DNA of 64,000 bases from Phycisphaeraceae bacterium (lineage in GTDB: Bacteria > Planctomycetota > Phycisphaerae > Phycisphaerales > Phycisphaeraceae). Position 1 is the first letter of the stretch; each line of letters starts with the position of its first letter. This document shows positions 59,697 to 64,000 of the stretch, one piece after another. The notes under the pieces are model-generated. The model saw only the letters and a list, made by a program, of their open reading frames with translations. It was not told where the DNA came from and did no database searches. The position numbers and the translations under genes were made by a program. The DNA lies in contig JANQSF010000010.1 of assembly GCA_028284155.1 (NCBI GenBank), positions 62,001-126,000 on the forward strand. Direction: 5' to 3'.

Positions 59697-60778
59697 TGTT
59701 GCCCGCGGCTAGGACTGAATCGATCGAGTCGTGCGATGAGGTGACGCTTGCGCACATTGAGCGGCTGTTGAATGGTGCGGGCCTACAGGGTCCGATGACG
59801 TTACAGCGGCGGACCGGCGGGCGAAACAATCGCACTTACCGTGTCACCGTGGGCGGGGCTGACCACGTGGTCAAAGCCTATAGCGACCGCGCGTTCGACC
59901 GACGAGACCGGCTTTCCGCGGAGGTCGGTTTCGCGGGGTTTGCTTGGCGGCATGGCGTGTGTTGTGTGCCTCGGCCGATCGTCAGCGACGCGGCGGCACG
60001 ATTGGCGCTATTCGAGTTCGTCGAGGGGCGGAAACTGCGGCGCGATGAGGTCGACGCCCGCGCGGTCGCTCAAGCCCGGCATTTTGTGCGGCGTCTGAAC
60101 AGACACCGCTTTAACGACGACGCGGCCGACCTGCCCGAGGCGGCGGAGGCCTGTTTCAGCATCGAGCAGCACTTGGCCTGCGTCGATCGCCGGATCGAGC
60201 GGTTGTGGCGGGCGTTGCCGCTGGAGTCGATCGGGATCGACCACGACGCGGCGGTGTTCGTGATGTCGGAACTGCTGCCTTTCTGGCGGCGTGTTCGGGC
60301 TTGGGCGACCATCGCGGCGAGGCGGGCCGGCGTCGCGATCGATCAGATGCTGCCCGCGCAAGACCGCCGGCTCTCGCCTTCCGATTTCGGTTTCCACAAC
60401 GCGCTGCTGGGCAGCGACGGTCGGCTGCGGTTTCTCGATTTTGAGTACGCCGGGTGGGACGACCCAGCCAAACTCGTCTGCGACTTTTTCTGTCAGCCCG
60501 ACCTGCCTGTGCCGATGCGGTACTTGGAGTCGTTCACTGATCGGCTGGTGGCGGACCTCTCCGACCCGCCGCTTCACCGCCTCCGGATCGGCCTGCTGTT
60601 GCCGGTCTACCGCGTCAAGTGGGCGTGCATCCTGCTCAATGAGTTCCTGCCCGAAGGGGCTTCGCGGCGATCTTTTGCCGGGTCGAACCCCCGTGATGTC
60701 GATAAGAAGAGGGCGCAGCTCGACCAGGCCAGGCACGTCCTCGACACGGTGGACGATGTCCGCGGCTTCGGTTTGTGA
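59696..60778 (+). CDS. Aminoglycoside phosphotransferase-like kinase
   Basis: 360 residues. APH-fold: GGRNNRTYRVTVGGADHVVK (nucleotide loop and Lys), LALFEFVEGRKLRRDEV (hinge), SPSDFGFHNALLGSDGRL (catalytic loop where the usual HGD is PSD, keeping Asp and Asn) and RFLDFEYAGWDDPAKLVCDF (Mg-binding Asp). Probably a sugar or small-molecule kinase rather than a resistance gene. The start MLPAARTESI (59696) overlaps the HAD stop; next gene starts 44 nt after its stop. Confidence 0.78.
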   Translation: MLPAARTESIESCDEVTLAHIERLLNGAGLQGPMTLQRRTGGRNNRTYRVTVGGADHVVKAYSDRAFDRRDRLSAEVGFAGFAWRHGVCCVPRPIVSDAAARLALFEFVEGRKLRRDEVDARAVAQARHFVRRLNRHRFNDDAADLPEAAEACFSIEQHLACVDRRIERLWRALPLESIGIDHDAAVFVMSELLPFWRRVRAWATIAARRAGVAIDQMLPAQDRRLSPSDFGFHNALLGSDGRLRFLDFEYAGWDDPAKLVCDFFCQPDLPVPMRYLESFTDRLVADLSDPPLHRLRIGLLLPVYRVKWACILLNEFLPEGASRRSFAGSNPRDVDKKRAQLDQARHVLDTVDDVRGFGL

Positions 60779-60822
60779 CCTGCGGTCGGCCGGTCCTTCA
60801 TGAAACGCAAGGGCGGGCCGGG

Positions 60823-61896
60823 ATGAATCCGACCACAGCCGCCCGACTCCCCAAGGGCACGGACGCTTTGCCTGCGCACCGAACGATCATGGAAAATCGC
60901 GACACCATTGTAGTTCTCGGCGCCAACGCCTTTTCAGGTCAGGATTTCGCCGACCTGTTGTTGGATGAAACGCCGTGCCGCGTCGTCGGCGTGAGCCGGT
61001 CGCCGCAGCGGTCGCCGATGTTCATCCGGGCGCTGGCTCGGACGAACGGTGCGCTATCGAGGTATGCGTATCACCAGCTCGACATGAATCGCGACATGCC
61101 CCGGTTGCTCGACCTGCTCGACGCCGAGCGCCCAAGCTACATCGTTAATTTCGCCGCGCAGAGCGAGGTCGCGCCGAGTTGGGAACACCCCGAGCACTGG
61201 TATCAGACCAATACCGTCGCGCTGGCGGAACTGGTCAATCACCTACGACGGCGGGAATACCTCAAGCGCTACGTCCACATTTCGTCGCCCGAGGTGTACG
61301 GCACTTGCGTCGGAACGGTGCGCGAGGACGCGCCTCTGAACCCTTCGACGCCTTACGCCGCGTCGAAGGCGGCGGCGGACATGTTGCTGGAGACGTACCG
61401 GCGGCAGTTTGGCTTTCCCGTCATGTGGGTGCGCGCGACGAACGTGTACGGCGCGCGGCAGCAGCTCTTCAAGATCATCCCGCGCAGCGCGATCTACCTG
61501 AAGCTGGCCAAGACGATCGAGTTGCACGGCGGCGGACGGGCGGTCAAGTCGTACATCCACATCCGCGACGTGTCGCGCGGCGAGTTGGCCGTGCTGCGCG
61601 ACGGGCGGATCGGCGACGTGTACCACCTGTCTCCTGACGGCGGCGTGGCCGTGCGCGACGTCGTGAGTGCGGTTTGCGAACGTGCCGGCCGACCATTCGA
61701 CGAGGCGACGCGCGTCGTCGACGAACGCCCGGGACAGGACGCCGCGTACGTCATCGACTCGGCCAAGGCCCGCAACGAACTGGGCTGGTCACCGATGGTC
61801 GACCTCGCAGACGGGTTGGGTGAGGTTGTCGATTGGGTTGACCGGCATTGGGACACAATCCGAGACTTGCCATTGGAATACGAGCATCAGCCATGA
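60823..61896 (+). CDS. NDP-sugar 4,6-dehydratase-like extended SDR
   Basis: 357 residues. Cofactor loop is atypical, VVLGANAFSGQDFADLLL (G-x2-A-F-S-G rather than GxxGFIG). YIVNFAAQSEVAPSWEHPEH and HISSPEVYGTCVGTVREDAP match 4,6-dehydratases (SSPEVYG for T-DEVYG). Catalytic YAASKAAADMLLETYRRQFG (YxxxK). RPGQDAAYVIDSAKARNELG is the substrate-binding C-terminal motif. Candidate starts are ATG 60823 (used; GGGCGGGCCGGG precedes) and ATG 60889. Dehydration to a 4-keto-6-deoxy sugar would feed the DegT aminotransferase at 63416. Overlaps the next gene by 4 nt. Confidence 0.85.
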   Translation: MNPTTAARLPKGTDALPAHRTIMENRDTIVVLGANAFSGQDFADLLLDETPCRVVGVSRSPQRSPMFIRALARTNGALSRYAYHQLDMNRDMPRLLDLLDAERPSYIVNFAAQSEVAPSWEHPEHWYQTNTVALAELVNHLRRREYLKRYVHISSPEVYGTCVGTVREDAPLNPSTPYAASKAAADMLLETYRRQFGFPVMWVRATNVYGARQQLFKIIPRSAIYLKLAKTIELHGGGRAVKSYIHIRDVSRGELAVLRDGRIGDVYHLSPDGGVAVRDVVSAVCERAGRPFDEATRVVDERPGQDAAYVIDSAKARNELGWSPMVDLADGLGEVVDWVDRHWDTIRDLPLEYEHQP

Positions 61897-62672
61897 GCGC
61901 AACATTCACTACGACCGACATCCTCGACCTCTACCGCAATGAGGCGCAACGCCACGGCGACGCCGGCACGTCGACCATTCAGGACGCGCGCACCCGCCGG
62001 CTTGAACTCGACGCGCTGGCGTCGTATATCCGCGACGGCCAGCGTGTGCTGGAGATCGGTTGCGGCAACGGCTACGTCGCGCAGGAACTGGTCAGCCGAT
62101 TTGACATCGACCTGGAGGCGGTGGATCTGTCGCCGGACATGATCGACGTCGCCAAGGAACGCGACGTGTCGTCGTCCCTCGGCCGAGTGACGTTCGCAGT
62201 CTGCGACGTGTTGAAGCTGGTCGCGCCCGAACAGTTTGACCTGATCTTTACCGAGCGATGTTTGCAGAATCTGCCCACGTGGGGCGACCAGTCGGCAGCG
62301 CTTGCGAATATTGCGTCGGCGATGAAGCCGGGCGGCGAGTTTGTCATGCACGAGTCGTTTAACAGCGGGCATGACAACCTAAACACCGCCCGTGAAGAGG
62401 TCGGCCTGCCGCCGATCGGGCCGCCGTGGCACAACTTGTTCTTCGACGAGGCGCAGGTCGACGGTCGCATGGCTGAATTGGGTTGCAAACGGGTCGACCA
62501 GAACGCGTTTCTGAGCGGCTACTACTTCGGCTCGCGCGTGCTGATGCCCAAGCTGTTGGACGACCCGACAAAGGCCAAGTCGTCTTCCGTGTTGAATGAT
62601 TTTTTCTGCGCCCTGCCCGCGGCGGGCGACTTCTGCCCGATGAAGATTGTGCGCTACCGCAAGGACGGGTGA
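61893..62672 (+). CDS. SAM-dependent methyltransferase
   Basis: 259 residues, class I fold. Motif I RVLEIGCGNGYVAQELVSRF, acidic AVDLSPDMIDVAKERD, motif DLIFTERCLQNLPTW, post-motif GGEFVMHESFNSG. The N-terminus TTTDILDLYRNEAQRHGDAG and the C-terminal half are helical and likely recognise the sugar or acceptor. The start ATG 61893 overlaps the dehydratase stop (ATGA). Next methyltransferase starts 19 nt after its stop. Probably methylates the cluster product (O- or C-). Confidence 0.85.
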   Translation: MSATFTTTDILDLYRNEAQRHGDAGTSTIQDARTRRLELDALASYIRDGQRVLEIGCGNGYVAQELVSRFDIDLEAVDLSPDMIDVAKERDVSSSLGRVTFAVCDVLKLVAPEQFDLIFTERCLQNLPTWGDQSAALANIASAMKPGGEFVMHESFNSGHDNLNTAREEVGLPPIGPPWHNLFFDEAQVDGRMAELGCKRVDQNAFLSGYYFGSRVLMPKLLDDPTKAKSSSVLNDFFCALPAAGDFCPMKIVRYRKDG

Positions 62673-62690
62673 CACACGCGAGGATCGCAT

Positions 62691-63419
62691 ATGTTTGAGA
62701 CCGCACGACAGAGCAAGTACGACCTCGACCCGGAGCTTTACGCCAAGTTGGTGGATGAGCTTTACGCGGCCTATCCGGACGGTGTGACATTGCCGCCGGA
62801 GTATGCGTCATTCGTTGACAACAACCTGATGCGGTTCCTGATCCGGTTGGCACGCTACAAGTTCGTCGCGCGCATGCTTAAGAAGACCGACCGCGTGCTC
62901 GAGGTCGGCAGCGGCTCGGGGCTCGGGTCGATGTTCCTGGCCCAGCACGCGGCGCGCGTCACGGGGCTGGACGTCAAGGAACACGAGGTGTTCGAGGCCC
63001 GCGCAATGAATCGGCGGGATAACGTCGAGTTCGTCGCGGGCGACTTCTTCGAGATGGACGCCGACGACCGTTACGACGCGATCGTCATGCTTGACGTGAT
63101 CGAGCACATGGACGTGCCGCTCGGCCGACGGCTGGTCGAAACGGCGGCGCGTCATCTGGAGTCGACCGGCATGTTGGTCATCGGCACGCCGAGCGCCGCG
63201 TCGTACCCGCATCAGGGTGCGTTGAGTCGGGCGTCGCATGTGCACTGCTACGAGCAGGGCGAACTGCTCGGCCTGATCGGGGAGTCGTTTGGGCGGACGC
63301 TGCCGTTTTCGATGAACGACGAGGTCGTTCACACGGGACATCCGAACATGGCGTGGTACTACTTCGTCGTCGCTTTGTGTCCGAATCACAACGACTCGAA
63401 AGGGGGACGGGGGGCTTGA
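62691..63419 (+). CDS. SAM-dependent methyltransferase
   Basis: 242 residues, class I fold of the Methyltransf_23/UbiG-like type. DRVLEVGSGSGLGSMFLAQH (motif I), VTGLDVKEHEVFEARAMNRR, DAIVMLDVIEHMDVPLGRRL (HxExHM-like DVIEHM) and STGMLVIGTPSAASYPHQG. The N-terminal helix holds YAAYPDGVTLPPEYASFVDN. A second methyltransferase in series suggests two methylated positions or one each on sugar and linker. The stop TGA overlaps the DegT TTG start. Confidence 0.85.
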   Translation: MFETARQSKYDLDPELYAKLVDELYAAYPDGVTLPPEYASFVDNNLMRFLIRLARYKFVARMLKKTDRVLEVGSGSGLGSMFLAQHAARVTGLDVKEHEVFEARAMNRRDNVEFVAGDFFEMDADDRYDAIVMLDVIEHMDVPLGRRLVETAARHLESTGMLVIGTPSAASYPHQGALSRASHVHCYEQGELLGLIGESFGRTLPFSMNDEVVHTGHPNMAWYYFVVALCPNHNDSKGGRGA

Positions 63420-64000
63420 CCGCAGCCACGTCACAAACTGTTTCGGCATCGTCCGCCCGCGTCCGTTTTCTTGACCTGAGTGTGCCACGCGACGAACGGG
63501 CGGCGATGCTTGAGGCGATGGATCGTGTGTTGTCACACGGTCAGTTGCTGCTTGGGCCGGAGGTTGAGCAACTCGAATCTCGACTGGCCGCGAGATGCGG
63601 TGTGCGTCACGCGGTGGGTGTGGGCAGCGGGTCGGCTGCGCTCTACTACGCGCTGCGGGCGGCGGACATCGGGCCGGGCGACGAGGTGATCACGTCGGCG
63701 ATCTCGTTCATCGCCACGGCCAACGCGATCGTCCTGGCCGGTGCGAAGCCCGTGTTCGTTGACGTGGACGACGATCTGAACATTGACGCGCGTGCGGCCA
63801 CGGCCGCAGTGACGCCGCGCACGCGCGCGGTCGTGCCTGTGCATTACACCGGCCGAGTGTGCGATATGGGCCGTTTGCTCGACACGGCTGCGGGGCATGA
63901 CCTGCTCGTGATCGAGGACGCGTCGCAGGCGTTCGGCGCGACGCACGAAGGTCGGCCGGTCGGGTCGCTGGGCGACGCGGGGGCGATCAGCTTGAATCCG
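63416..64000 (+). CDS. DegT/DnrJ/EryC1-family aminotransferase, 3' end beyond window
   Basis: 195 codons are visible. PLP-dependent sugar aminotransferase, typically adding an amino group to a 4-keto or 3-keto NDP-sugar. Family motifs: SHGQLLLGPEVEQLESRLAA, GSGSAALYYALRAADIGPGD, SAISFIATANAIVLAGAKPV, VVPVHYTGRVCDM and LLVIEDASQAFGATHEG, then SLGDAGAISLNP, so the catalytic Lys should follow just beyond base 64000. It starts with TTG 63416, overlapping the methyltransferase stop. The acceptor is probably the product of the dehydratase-like gene. Confidence 0.88.
   Translation, partial: MTAATSQTVSASSARVRFLDLSVPRDERAAMLEAMDRVLSHGQLLLGPEVEQLESRLAARCGVRHAVGVGSGSAALYYALRAADIGPGDEVITSAISFIATANAIVLAGAKPVFVDVDDDLNIDARAATAAVTPRTRAVVPVHYTGRVCDMGRLLDTAAGHDLLVIEDASQAFGATHEGRPVGSLGDAGAISLNP

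Noticed and set aside
1-64000. tRNA, rRNA or insertion sequence
   Set aside because: No cloverleaf, rRNA motif or transposase ORF seen in any gap; the REP pairs have no transposase in the window.

Overview
The window is high-GC, densely coded DNA from what looks like a planctomycete, most likely class Phycisphaerae. The evidence is a DUF1501 protein with a twin-arginine signal, a pseudopilin with an H-x-D-G C-terminal motif, zinc-ribbon/one-TM proteins of the MFCKRC type, a large MoxR-DUF58-BatA-vWA cluster with DUF4159, and frequent TTG/GTG starts. No rRNA, tRNA, CRISPR array, IS element or phage gene was found. Species assignment is inference.

Layout. 1-9050: prepilin peptidase (TTG start, runs off the left edge), xseB, hom, an operon of hydroxyacid dehydrogenase, nucleoside phosphorylase, nadD and a receiver-like protein, an orphan nuoC, a LOG-family gene and rpmI-rplT. 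9051-20708: a PPi-type phosphofructokinase; a chain of overlapping minus-strand genes (Sua5-LMW phosphatase fusion, rpiB, rimB, rimK, aspartoacylase-like); an HDAC-like deacetylase; a UvrC without its HhH tail; and an ECF sigma/anti-sigma unit with AhpD-like, DUF488 and YHS proteins. 20945-28581: lipoprotein, murD, a CvpA-like membrane protein, a GspE-like pseudo-ATPase, pilT and hisF. 28690-33206: pseudopilin, secreted gluzincin, zinc-ribbon protein, DUF1501. 33339-49615: a minus-strand cluster of TPR-gluzincin, DUF4159, MoxR, DUF58, BatA-like vWA, a 1450-residue Q/N-rich coiled-coil membrane protein, a second vWA-like membrane protein and a secreted C13-like peptidase with EF-hand-like loops. 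49730-64000: a TIM-barrel isomerase-like gene, then a plus-strand surface-glycan cluster: CgeB-like glycosyltransferase, reversed-order HldE-like enzyme, two SDRs, split transketolase, medium-chain dehydrogenase, HAD, APH-like kinase, two methyltransferases and a DegT aminotransferase running off the right edge.

Two kinds of repeat stand out. First, short tandem arrays with strict period (7, 8 or 9 nt) but a different unit each time lie mainly in intergenic gaps, often touching a start or stop codon: 6373, 8445, 14606, 44859, 46027 and 56859. One lies inside hisF at 28121. Two of them (8445-8535 and 14606-14683) are arranged as inverted pairs forming long hairpins. Second, paired inverted REP/BIME-like elements with GTAG or GGAG feet occur at 2773, 33385, 34575 and 56740. 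Two are translated as the N- and C-terminal parts of the C13-like peptidase, and one supplies the stop codon of the transketolase N-subunit.

Functional reading. The 33-50 kb cluster probably encodes an envelope-associated AAA+/vWA apparatus in which MoxR remodels DUF58/vWA partners, alongside secreted proteases and a prion-like Q/N-rich membrane protein. The 50.7-64 kb cluster probably makes and transfers an unusual, possibly heptose-derived, sugar. Pilus/secretion genes (peptidase, pseudopilin, PilT, pseudo-GspE) are scattered rather than clustered. Function calls come from motif recognition by eye; no database search was run.
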